8,530 nt of DNA. Origin: Armatimonadota bacterium (GTDB lineage Bacteria; Armatimonadota; SYMT01). Positions 1 through 5,626 of the stretch are shown here, in pieces; positions within the stretch are counted from its first letter, which is position 1, and each line of letters starts with the position of its first letter. The stretch covers positions 1 to 8,530 of the forward strand of contig JAJFMS010000089.1 of assembly GCA_020696885.1 (NCBI GenBank). The letters run 5' to 3'. The position numbers were made by a program, and so were the translations under genes. The notes under the pieces are model-generated. The model did no database searches. It was given only the letters and a program-made list of their open reading frames with translations, and was not told the DNA's origin.

Positions 1-405
1 GCCACGGTGGCGGACGCGGACAAGCAGGAAGCCCTCCCGCTGCTGCGGCGCTACCACCGGCTCGGCTACCGGATCTTCGCCACCTCCGGCACCGCGCACT
101 ACCTCCAGCAGAACGGGATCGACGCCGAGCAGGCGAACAAGATCCACGAAGGCGGCCGCACGCTGGTGCAGCTCATCCAGGACGGGAAGGTCAACCTCCT
201 GATCAACACCGTCTCGCGCAACAAACGGTCCGAGCGGGAAGCCACCCTCCTCCGCCGCGCGGCGGTAGAGAACGGCGTGCCGTGTCTCACCAGCCTGGAC
301 ACCGCCGGCGCCCTGCTGGAAGCGTTGGAGTCCCGCCAGGCCCGCCAGGGTCCGGAAGGCCAGCTCCACTGCCTGACCATTGATGAGTACTGCGCGTTGA
401 AGTAA
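1..405 (+). CDS. carB: Carbamoyl-phosphate synthase large subunit, C-terminal fragment (MGS-like domain)
   Basis: This is the last 134 codons of a gene that begins upstream of the window. The frame is open from base 1, so the GTG at 7 is an internal Val codon. The protein matches the C-terminal methylglyoxal-synthase-like domain of CarB. It has the ATSGTA segment near residues 28-33, the NKIHEGG segment near 45-51, an LLINTVSRNKRSE segment near 66-78, and the closing RRAAVENGVPCLTSLDTA stretch. CarB makes carbamoyl phosphate from bicarbonate, glutamine-derived ammonia and two ATP, for pyrimidines and arginine, as a cytoplasmic complex with CarA. In studied enzymes this domain binds allosteric effectors. 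The catalytic halves are outside the window, so their integrity cannot be judged. The ending at TAA 403-405 looks normal. The identification is firm. Confidence 0.95.
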   Translation, partial: ATVADADKQEALPLLRRYHRLGYRIFATSGTAHYLQQNGIDAEQANKIHEGGRTLVQLIQDGKVNLLINTVSRNKRSEREATLLRRAAVENGVPCLTSLDTAGALLEALESRQARQGPEGQLHCLTIDEYCALK

Positions 406-416
406 GCACACCTCAC

Positions 417-457
417 CCCACTTCGCCGCTCCCTCGCAGCGGGAGCGGCGAAGTGGG
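417..457 (+). terminator. Perfect 17-bp hairpin after carB, possible terminator or dispersed palindrome
   Basis: Arms 417-433 and 441-457 are exact reverse complements (17 bp) around a 7-base loop, TCGCAGC. The hairpin starts 12 bp after the carB stop and ends 29 bp before the next start codon, where an intrinsic terminator would sit. No T-run follows it (next bases CCCTAACC), so classic Rho-independent termination is doubtful. It may instead be a member of a dispersed palindrome family or an mRNA-stabilising stem. A 16-base piece of it, 438-453, recurs with one mismatch at 852-867. Confidence 0.5.
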
Positions 458-471
458 CCCTAACCGGGAGC

Positions 472-477
472 AGGAGG
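472..477 (+). promoter_or_regulatory. Shine-Dalgarno site of the small membrane protein gene
   Basis: AGGAGG lies 9 bases before the ATG at 487. It is a near-perfect match to the anti-Shine-Dalgarno sequence and supports both the reality of this small gene and its start. It also argues against the overlapping +3-frame reading across 453-905. Confidence 0.7.
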
Positions 478-486
478 GCCAGGGAG

Positions 487-804
487 ATGGAGGTTCTGTC
501 CTTAATCATCCCGCTCGCGAACGTCGGAGCCGCCGGCACCGGTGCGTACCTCAGCTTCTGCGTGTGCCGAACCATGGTGACGGATATCTTCGCCAACGAC
601 GTGCCGCTGCCTGCCTGGTTGGAGGCGATCGCACCGTTGAAGGGACGCTGGCTCCGACTGTTCATCGCGGCGCCGGGGATCGTCTCGATGGCGGTGTTCG
701 TGTTCGCCGTGGTGACGTTCGCGGTCGTCGCGGCCCTAGCCGCGGTGGGAGCCGTGCTGATGCTCCTCGGCAGCGCCGTCATCAACGGTTGGGGTCTTCG
801 CTGA
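487..804 (+). CDS. Small predicted membrane protein, unknown function
   Basis: This is a 105-residue protein of no family I recognise. A first hydrophobic stretch at about residues 4-25 is followed by a short polar part with two cysteines (C25, C27). After that comes an amphipathic stretch around residues 35-56. From about residue 57 to 97 there is a long run rich in Val, Ala, Phe and Leu, long enough for two membrane passes. It is therefore probably an inner-membrane protein with two or three helices. The start is supported by AGGAGG 9 bases upstream. It follows carB by 81 bp, but the hairpin between them suggests it may not be simply cotranscribed. There are no catalytic motifs. The coding call rests on the ribosome binding site and the coherent hydrophobic pattern. 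Confidence 0.7.
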   Translation: MEVLSLIIPLANVGAAGTGAYLSFCVCRTMVTDIFANDVPLPAWLEAIAPLKGRWLRLFIAAPGIVSMAVFVFAVVTFAVVAALAAVGAVLMLLGSAVINGWGLR

Positions 805-890
805 TGCCGCCCTCCAATCCGGCTTCCCCGCAACGTCTTGCGTCCAACTGGAGCGGGAGCAGCGAAGCAAAACCGTGGACGCAGCACACC

Positions 891-910
891 TTTTCTCTCG
901 TATAACTTTA
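891..910 (+). promoter_or_regulatory. Weak candidate promoter (-10-like TATAAC) upstream of the SDR gene
   Basis: The 173-bp gap between the small membrane gene and the SDR gene holds one AT-rich island in an otherwise GC-rich stretch. It includes TATAAC at 901-906, about 70 bp before the ATG at 978. The nearest -35-like hexamer, GTGGAC at 875-880, is 20 bases away, longer than the usual 16-18. I offer it only as the best promoter candidate in the gap. Confidence 0.25.
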
Positions 911-977
911 CGCTGGCTTCGCCGTGCGCGCTTGATGCTGCCGGCGCCCTCCCGACCGCCTGAGATCCTGACCCGCA

Positions 978-2369
978 ATGCCTGAATCGAAACCGCTCAC
1001 GCCCGAAGAGCGAGAAGTATGCATCGAGTTACTGCAGCGGCTCGCCGACGACCCAGCGCGGGTCGCTCCGGATGAGCGGCTCCGGGCCCTGATCTCCAAG
1101 ATCAGCCGGCAGGGCCGGAAACGGCAGAGCCGGATCGAGCGAGCGGAGCGGCAGGAAAAGGACTGGCAGCGGCAGGCCGAGACGGCGATGGTGCTGCGAG
1201 ACCTGCGCCAGCAACCGCTGGCGCTTCCCGGGGCCTCGGCGGAAGCGCCGCCCCGGACCGTGCTCGAGGAACCGGTGTCCTGCTATGTGTGCAAGCGGTT
1301 CTATACCGAGCTGCACCCCCTTTACCACAAGCTGTGCCCGGAGTGCGCGGAGGTGAACTACGCCCGCCGCGAGCAGCGGGCGGACCTGCGCGGCCGCACG
1401 GCGCTGCTTACGGGCGGGCGCATCAAGATCGGGTTTCAACTGGCGCTCCGCATGCTGCGCGACGGCGCCCGGGTGGTGCTCACCACCCGGTTCCCGGCAG
1501 ACGCAGAACGGCGTCTCGCCACCGAACCGGACTACCCGGAGTGGCAAGACCGGCTGCAGGTGGAGGGGCTGGACCTCCGGAACCTGGTGGCCGTGGAAGC
1601 GTTTGCGAAACGGCTGGCCGAGACCGAGCCGCACCTCGACATCCTCATCAACAACGCGGCGCAGACCGTGCGGCGTCCGTTTTCGTTCTACCGGCACCTG
1701 CTGGAAGGAGAGCCGGTCCCGCACCTCCTGGAGCAGTTGAACGGCTACTCCGAAGCGCTGGCGGAGATGCGGGCCCTTCCCTCCGGGGAGACGGACGAGG
1801 AAAACGGCATCACCCAGCTCTCACCCTACTTTCCCGTGGGAGTCCTCGACGCGGACGGGCAGCAGGTTGACCTGCGCCCGGCGAATAGTTGGGGGATGCG
1901 GCAAACGGACGTAGGCACGCTGGAGCTGCTGGAAGTGCACCTGGTGAACGCCATCGCGCCGTTCATGTTGTGCCGGGAGTTGAAACCGGTGCTGCTCCGC
2001 TCCCCGTTCCCGCGCCGGTTCATCGTGAACGTGTCCGCGATGGAGGGGCAGTTCGGCCGGGGCACCAAAACGGTGTACCACCCGCACACGAACATGGCCA
2101 AGGCGGCGCTCAACATGCTTACCCGCACCTCGGCCGCGGAGTTCGCCAAGAGCGGCATCTACATGAACAGCGTGGATACCGGCTGGATCACGAACGAGCA
2201 TCCTTACGACACCCGGGAGCGACACCAGACCGACATCCACTTCTTTACGCCGCTCGACGTACTGGACGGGATGGCGCGCGTCTACGATCCGATCGCGCGT
2301 GGGATCAACGAGCCGGGCGTGCCGCTCTTCGGTCATTTCCTGAAGGACTACGCCCCCTTCCCCTGGTAG
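978..2369 (+). CDS. SDR-fold oxidoreductase-like protein with N-terminal zinc ribbon and atypical active site
   Basis: This 463-residue protein is much longer than a classical SDR (about 250). Residues 1-80 are charged and probably helical, with many Arg, Glu and Gln from 44 to 80. Residues 102-123 hold CxxC-x14-CxxC (C102, C105, C120, C123), a likely zinc ribbon. The Rossmann part starts at about 138, with TGGRIKIG at 145-152 in place of the nucleotide-binding TGxxxGxG, and NNAA at 225-228. An extra segment of roughly 75 residues separates NNAA from the structural Asn (N324, in VNAIAP). The usual Ser is S353 (NVSAMEG) and the active-site Lys is K375. The residue four before that Lys is T371, so the YxxxK Tyr is absent; the nearest Tyr is Y367. 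The VDTGWITNE segment at 399-407 corresponds to the SDR PG region. The substrate is unknown. There is no clear Shine-Dalgarno site before the ATG at 978. A dehydrogenase role is inferred from fold only. Confidence 0.88.
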   Translation: MPESKPLTPEEREVCIELLQRLADDPARVAPDERLRALISKISRQGRKRQSRIERAERQEKDWQRQAETAMVLRDLRQQPLALPGASAEAPPRTVLEEPVSCYVCKRFYTELHPLYHKLCPECAEVNYARREQRADLRGRTALLTGGRIKIGFQLALRMLRDGARVVLTTRFPADAERRLATEPDYPEWQDRLQVEGLDLRNLVAVEAFAKRLAETEPHLDILINNAAQTVRRPFSFYRHLLEGEPVPHLLEQLNGYSEALAEMRALPSGETDEENGITQLSPYFPVGVLDADGQQVDLRPANSWGMRQTDVGTLELLEVHLVNAIAPFMLCRELKPVLLRSPFPRRFIVNVSAMEGQFGRGTKTVYHPHTNMAKAALNMLTRTSAAEFAKSGIYMNSVDTGWITNEHPYDTRERHQTDIHFFTPLDVLDGMARVYDPIARGINEPGVPLFGHFLKDYAPFPW

Positions 2370-2579
2370 CCGGTGGCGGCGCAGCGGGATACGGTGGAAT
2401 ACGGCGACCGCCGGGCAAGTAAGCGGTAGCTGTGTCGTAACCCTTCGCGGCCTTCCAGAGCCATCGCGCTGGTCCGTCAGGAACATCGCGCCGGCAATGT
2501 GACGAACCGGCCCTGCTCGGGAGATCATGTTCCAAACCGTTCGGATCCCTTGACTGCAACCTCGACCTGATATCCACCC
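2370..2579 (+). other. 210-bp intergenic region without a recognised element
   Basis: No supported gene, repeat copy or strong terminator was found between the SDR gene and the Gfo/Idh/MocA gene. TTGACT at 2550-2555 resembles a -35 box, but the only -10-like bases behind it (TGATAT at 2568, TATCCA at 2571) are 12 or 15 bases away and almost touch the start codon. I do not call a promoter. No Shine-Dalgarno site precedes the ATG at 2580. Confidence 0.4.
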
Positions 2580-3641
2580 ATGAGCACTGTTCGTTTTGGC
2601 GTCCTCGGCCTCGGCATGGGCTACATCCACTGCAAAGACCTGGTGGATGCGCAGGGCTGTGAGCTCGTTGCAGTATGCGATGCCTCGCCCGAGCGGCTCG
2701 AGAAGACGAAGACCGAGTTCGGCGCCCGCGGCTACTCAAGCTATGCGGACATGCTGGCCGACCCAGACGTCGACGTGGTGAACATCTGCACCCCGTCCGG
2801 CACCCACGCGGACCTCACCATCCAGGCGCTACAGGCCGGCAAGCACGTGGTCTGCGAGAAGCCGCCGGACGTTTCCGTAGAGGCGGTGGACCGGATGATC
2901 GCTGCCCAGCGCGAGAGCGGCAAGCAGGTAATGGTGGTCTTCCAGTCCCGCTTCGAGCCGATGTACCGGAAGATCAAGGCTGCGGTGGACGAAGGTCGCC
3001 TCGGCCGGCTGGCCGGCGTACACGGCCAGGTGACCTGGTGGCGCTCTCACGAGTATTACTCTCCACCGGGCAACTGGAAGGGCACGTGGAAGCTGGACGG
3101 CGGCGGCAGCCTGGCGAACCAGGGCGTCCACGTGCTGGACGTGGTCCAGTGGATCGGCGGGCCCGTGGTGGAGGTGTACGGCAAGTTCGGGGTGTTCGAG
3201 CACCAGATCGAGAGCGAAGACAAGACGGTGGCCGTGCTCACCTTCGCGAACGGGGCGCTCGGCACGCTCACCACCACCACGGCGGCGTACCCGGGGCTGG
3301 ACCGCGGCATCCTGGTGCACGGCGGCAGCGGCACGATCCAGACGCAGGACGACTACATCCTCCGCTGGCTGCTGAAGGGCGAAAGCCCCGAGGCGGAGCG
3401 CGAGGAAGAGCGGCAGGTGCTGGACGAGCTGGGCCGCAAGGAAGCGCAGAATACCTCCACCGCCTCCGACCCGTTCGCGTTCGCGTGGCGCGGGCACCTG
3501 GTGCAGTTCGAGGCGATGGCCGAGGCGGTGCGGAACGGCACCGCGCCGGAGAACAGCATCGAGACCACCCGGCACACCATCGAGATCCTGAACGCGGTGT
3601 ATGAGAGTGGGAGAACCGGGAAGCCGGTGCGGCTCGGCTAA
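2580..3641 (+). CDS. Gfo/Idh/MocA family oxidoreductase
   Basis: This is a 353-residue predicted NAD(P)-dependent dehydrogenase, probably acting on a sugar, inositol or a nucleotide-linked sugar in the cytoplasm. The N-terminal Rossmann domain opens with VRFGVLGLGMG (G10, G12, G14). The family's EKP signature is at 93-95, with K94 the expected catalytic Lys. The C-terminal alpha/beta domain carries GGGSLANQGVHVLD at 174-187, the family's GG...GxHxxD motif, with H184 and D187 as likely catalytic or substrate residues. Both motifs are intact and the length is normal, so it should be active. The exact substrate cannot be read from sequence. The ATG at 2580 starts the Rossmann strand at the usual place. 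No Shine-Dalgarno site is visible, so it may be leaderless or weakly initiated. It lies 210 bp after the SDR gene and 191 bp before larB, so shared transcription is not demonstrated. Confidence 0.93.
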   Translation: MSTVRFGVLGLGMGYIHCKDLVDAQGCELVAVCDASPERLEKTKTEFGARGYSSYADMLADPDVDVVNICTPSGTHADLTIQALQAGKHVVCEKPPDVSVEAVDRMIAAQRESGKQVMVVFQSRFEPMYRKIKAAVDEGRLGRLAGVHGQVTWWRSHEYYSPPGNWKGTWKLDGGGSLANQGVHVLDVVQWIGGPVVEVYGKFGVFEHQIESEDKTVAVLTFANGALGTLTTTTAAYPGLDRGILVHGGSGTIQTQDDYILRWLLKGESPEAEREEERQVLDELGRKEAQNTSTASDPFAFAWRGHLVQFEAMAEAVRNGTAPENSIETTRHTIEILNAVYESGRTGKPVRLG

Positions 3642-3695
3642 TCGAACCTTCCGGCCTTCCTGGTTCGTGCGCTGGACATTCGAACTGATCGGAAT

Positions 3696-3765
3696 AATGC
3701 GTAATCCGTAATGCGTAAAGGACTGCTCTCAAGAGCGGTTCCTTACGCATCACGGATTACGCATT
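3696..3765 (+). repeat. 70-bp near-perfect fold-back (inverted repeat) between the Gfo/Idh/MocA gene and larB
   Basis: Arms 3696-3730 and 3731-3765 pair back to back. The outer 23 bases (3696-3718 with 3743-3765) have one mismatch. The inner 12 have about three, one of which can pair as G-U. The tip is a small loop at about 3728-3733. The arms are AT-richer than their surroundings and contain the internal direct repeat CGTAAT. The element could end or attenuate transcription in both directions, or be a member of a non-autonomous dispersed palindrome family. No short target duplication is evident. CTCTCAAGA at the tip (3726-3734) occurs again just outside the right arm at 3775-3783. Confidence 0.85.
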
Positions 3766-3832
3766 ACGCTTAGTCCTCTCAAGACTATCGCCGTCTTGCA
3801 AACTACCGCTCCTCAGAGGGCCGTACGAATCT

Positions 3833-4582
3833 ATGGACCAGATCCGAGACATCCTTTCCGGCGTGCAGACCGGACTCCTGACGATTGACGAAGCCGTTTC
3901 CGCGCTGAAGTGGTCTCCGTTTGAGGACCTGGGTTTCGCGCGGCTCGATACCCACCGGCAGCTCCGCACCGGCGTGCCGGAGGTGGTGTACTGCGCCGGG
4001 AAGACCCCGCCCCAGGTGGCCGCGATCGTGGAGCGCCTTTACGAGCGGAACGGCCTGGTGATGGGCACGCGCGTCTCACCGGAGCACTTCGCGGCGGTGG
4101 CGGAGCTGCTGCCTCACGCCGTGCTGCACGAGCCCGCCGGCATCTTCGAGGTCCGCACGGAGCCGCGACCCGAGGCTGCGGAGAACGCCCCCTACCTGCT
4201 GGTAGTGAGTGCGGGTACGTCGGACCAGAAGGTGGCGGAGGAGGCCGCCGTCACCGCGGAGATCCTCGGCACCCGCGTGGAGCGGCTGTACGACTGCGGC
4301 GTGGCGGGCCTGCACCGGATCCTCGGCGAGCGAGAGCGGCTCGGCCGGGCCAAGGTCATCGTGGTGGTGGCCGGCATGGAAGGCGCGCTGCCCAGCGTGA
4401 TCGGCGGCCTCGTGGAGCAGCCGGTAGTGGCCGTGCCCACCAGCGTGGGCTACGGCGCCAGCTTCAACGGTCTCGCCGCCCTGCTGGGAATGCTCAACAC
4501 CTGCGCCAGCGGCGTAACCGTGGTGAACATCGACAACGGCTTCGGGGCCGGGTACTTCGCGCACCTCATCTGCAGGGGGTAG
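3833..4582 (+). CDS. larB: LarB, pyridinium-3,5-biscarboxylic acid mononucleotide synthase
   Basis: This 249-residue protein is full length for LarB. LarB carries out the first step of nickel-pincer nucleotide synthesis: it carboxylates the pyridinium ring of nicotinic acid adenine dinucleotide and releases AMP, giving the 3,5-biscarboxylic mononucleotide. The N-terminal helical part ends in the LarB-typical EDLGFARLDTHR (31-42). The C-terminal part is related to PurE/AIR carboxylase. It shows SAGTSDQKVAEEA (126-138), YDCGVAGLHR (153-162), AGMEGALPSVIGGL (180-193), VAVPTSVGYGAS (199-210) and NIDNGFGAG (232-240). C224 in LNTCASG sits where, as I recall, the L. plantarum enzyme has the Cys that attacks the pyridinium ring. 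The ATG at 3833 has GAGG (3816-3819) 13 bases upstream, rather far. The next enzyme, LarE, is not nearby. Confidence in the family is high. Confidence 0.96.
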   Translation: MDQIRDILSGVQTGLLTIDEAVSALKWSPFEDLGFARLDTHRQLRTGVPEVVYCAGKTPPQVAAIVERLYERNGLVMGTRVSPEHFAAVAELLPHAVLHEPAGIFEVRTEPRPEAAENAPYLLVVSAGTSDQKVAEEAAVTAEILGTRVERLYDCGVAGLHRILGERERLGRAKVIVVVAGMEGALPSVIGGLVEQPVVAVPTSVGYGASFNGLAALLGMLNTCASGVTVVNIDNGFGAGYFAHLICRG

Positions 4583-4588
4583 TTCCAG

Positions 4589-4651
4589 TTCACCGCAGAG
4601 GCGCAGAGGACGCAGAGGACGCAGAGGACGCAGAGGGCCGCGGAGAGGGAG
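4589..4651 (+). repeat. Repeat module A, forward copy: tandem CGCAGAGGA units plus a GC-rich tail
   Basis: Starting 7 bp after the larB stop, TTCACCG leads into about five 9-bp units of the form CGCAGAGGA (4593-4637), then GGCCGCGGAGAGGGA. The last 26 bases to 4650 (4625-4650) are the exact reverse complement of 4832-4857. Repeats of this kind occur dispersed between genes in several bacterial phyla (recollection, not checked). They have no spacers and are not a CRISPR. Confidence 0.9.
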
Positions 4652-4663
4652 CCGGGGGAGTTT

Positions 4664-4691
4664 CGACAGGATGAACAGGATTGACAGGATG
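4664..4691 (+). repeat. Repeat module B: ACAGGAT-type tandem units
   Basis: Three imperfect 9- to 10-bp units, GACAGGAT, GAACAGGATT and GACAGGAT, follow module A by 13 bp. The same A-then-B order appears at the right edge of the window, where GACTGGATCGCAGGA follows an A copy, so A and B seem to form a composite element. Confidence 0.8.
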
Positions 4692-4785
4692 TAGGGGCAG
4701 GCTGGGGTGATAAAGCTTCGCTTCCGTGGACTTGTCGAGTGTGACTCTAGCCGCCGCGGGTCTTCGCCCGGCTTTCCCCATCCCC

Positions 4786-4825
4786 TTCATCTGCGTCCAT
4801 CTGCGTTCATCTGCGGCTAAAACTC
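4786..4825 (-). repeat. Repeat module C: ATCTGCG-type 10-bp tandem units
   Basis: Three 10-bp units (TTCATCTGCG 4786-4795, TCCATCTGCG 4796-4805, TTCATCTGCG 4806-4815) are followed by GCTAAAACTC. The module directly precedes the reverse copy of module A and probably forms a composite with it. The 94 bp between B and C (4692-4785) show no gene or recognisable element. Confidence 0.85.
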
Positions 4826-4831
4826 TGCTTG

Positions 4832-4875
4832 TCCCTCTCCGCGGCCCTCTGCGTCCTTTGCGTCTCTGCGGTGAA
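4832..4875 (-). repeat. Repeat module A, reverse copy, inverted relative to 4589-4651
   Basis: Read on the - strand this is TTCACCGCAGAGACGC, then AAAGGACGCAGAGGG and the GC-rich tail. It has two fewer 9-bp units than the forward copy. 4832-4857 is the exact reverse complement of 4625-4650, so a transcript crossing the block could form a 26-bp stem enclosing about 180 bases. Translated forward, it creates the false N-terminus discussed for the next gene. Confidence 0.9.
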
Positions 4876-4894
4876 ATTGCTCCGTCGCATTCTC

Positions 4895-5557
4895 ATGGAC
4901 CTCGAAGGCCTTGCTGCCGGCGCGCTCTTCCTGGTGGTGATCTCGCCCTGTGTCTGGTACCTGTGGCGGGTACTGGACCGGTTGGACCGGCCGCCGGTTC
5001 GCCCGTTCAAGCGGAACCCTGACCGGACGTGGGTGGATGATACGGACGCACACCTTGTCCAGTTCGGGATAAGGCTCAATCCGTCGATCTCCGAGCACGT
5101 GCGCCGCATCGAGACCGAGGGCGTGGAGTACTACCGGGCGCAGTTCCGGACGGCTCCCTTAGGGAGCTGGCACCCGCGCAACCAGGAGCCGATGCTGGGC
5201 GGTCTCTACTGGGATTTCTGGTGCAACCATACCGGCGAGGTGCTGGAGACGGCAGTGATGGGCTGCTCGGACCGCCGGATTACGTTCCGGTGGCGGGAGG
5301 TCTCGGACTTCACCATCGAGCTGCTGGTGACCGGGCGGCAGAACTGGGTCCGAGCTACCGCGGAAGGCACCACGTTCTGGGAGGACGAGGAGCGTGAGGA
5401 AGACGACCCTCCCGAGGAATGGGAGCGGGCCGAGTATGCCTTCACGCTTCGCAACGGGGATCCGCCGGATATCGTGATGCACACCCCTGGCTGGAGCACG
5501 TTCAATGCGCTGTGCCTCTACTCCGAGGGACCACTGAGCCGGGACTGGCCGCGCTAA
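4895..5557 (+). CDS. Membrane-anchored protein of unknown function between larB and larC
   Basis: This 220-residue protein matches no family I recognise. One hydrophobic segment at about residues 6-24 is followed by basic and proline-rich residues (RVLDRLDRPPVRPFKR, 25-40), suggesting an N-terminal anchor with the body in the cytoplasm. The rest is soluble, rich in Trp and Tyr, with a strongly acidic stretch at 163-180 (E, D and PP). Cysteines are C19, C110, C124 and C207. The frame stays open upstream to a TTG at 4829, but those 22 extra codons are the translation of the inverted repeat. I therefore start at the ATG at 4895. No Shine-Dalgarno site is close; GGTGAA (4870-4875) is 19 bases away. 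Its place between larB and larC hints at a link to the cofactor pathway, but the flanking repeats make chance insertion equally possible. Confidence 0.78.
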   Translation: MDLEGLAAGALFLVVISPCVWYLWRVLDRLDRPPVRPFKRNPDRTWVDDTDAHLVQFGIRLNPSISEHVRRIETEGVEYYRAQFRTAPLGSWHPRNQEPMLGGLYWDFWCNHTGEVLETAVMGCSDRRITFRWREVSDFTIELLVTGRQNWVRATAEGTTFWEDEEREEDDPPEEWERAEYAFTLRNGDPPDIVMHTPGWSTFNALCLYSEGPLSRDWPR

Positions 5558-5596
5558 CGGCACGCGCGATCCACCAATCCCGCAAACCTGTGCGCA

Positions 5597-5616
5597 CTCC
5601 GCGTCTCTGCGGTGAA
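5597..5616 (-). repeat. Repeat module A, truncated reverse copy before larC
   Basis: GCGTCTCTGCGGTGAA at 5601-5616 is identical to 4860-4875, the outer end of the other reverse copy. Similarity fades before about 5597. It lies 10 bp from the larC ATG. The GTG inside it (5612) is in frame with larC but is repeat sequence, not the start. Confidence 0.8.
5611..5616 (+). promoter_or_regulatory. Possible larC ribosome binding site supplied by the repeat end
   Basis: GGTGAA pairs in part with the anti-Shine-Dalgarno region (GGTGA belongs to the extended AAGGAGGTGA consensus) and ends 10 bases before the ATG at 5627. It is the terminal part of repeat module A. No better site is visible. Function is inference. 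Confidence 0.4.
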
Positions 5617-5626
5617 TAATCACTCC

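Noticed and set aside
453..905. 150-residue plus-strand frame overlapping the small membrane protein
   Set aside because: Its translation is Arg-rich and without motifs, its start lies inside the hairpin, and the alternative frame has a good Shine-Dalgarno site and a membrane pattern.
2550..2576. Promoter before the Gfo/Idh/MocA gene based on TTGACT
   Set aside because: Spacing to any -10-like sequence is 12 or 15 bases and it would start transcription inside or at the gene.
3643..3667. Terminator hairpin after the Gfo/Idh/MocA gene (CGAACC / GGTTCG)
   Set aside because: Only 6 bp of stem with a 13-base loop and no T-run; the fold-back at 3696-3765 is far stronger.
4593..4637. CRISPR-like array of CGCAGAGGA units
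   Set aside because: The units are 9 bp and directly abutting with no spacers; no cas genes are present.
4589..5616. The unknown gene plus flanking repeats as a transposon or composite mobile element
   Set aside because: The protein shows no recombinase features, no target-site duplication is visible, and the same repeats occur elsewhere in the window without such a gene.
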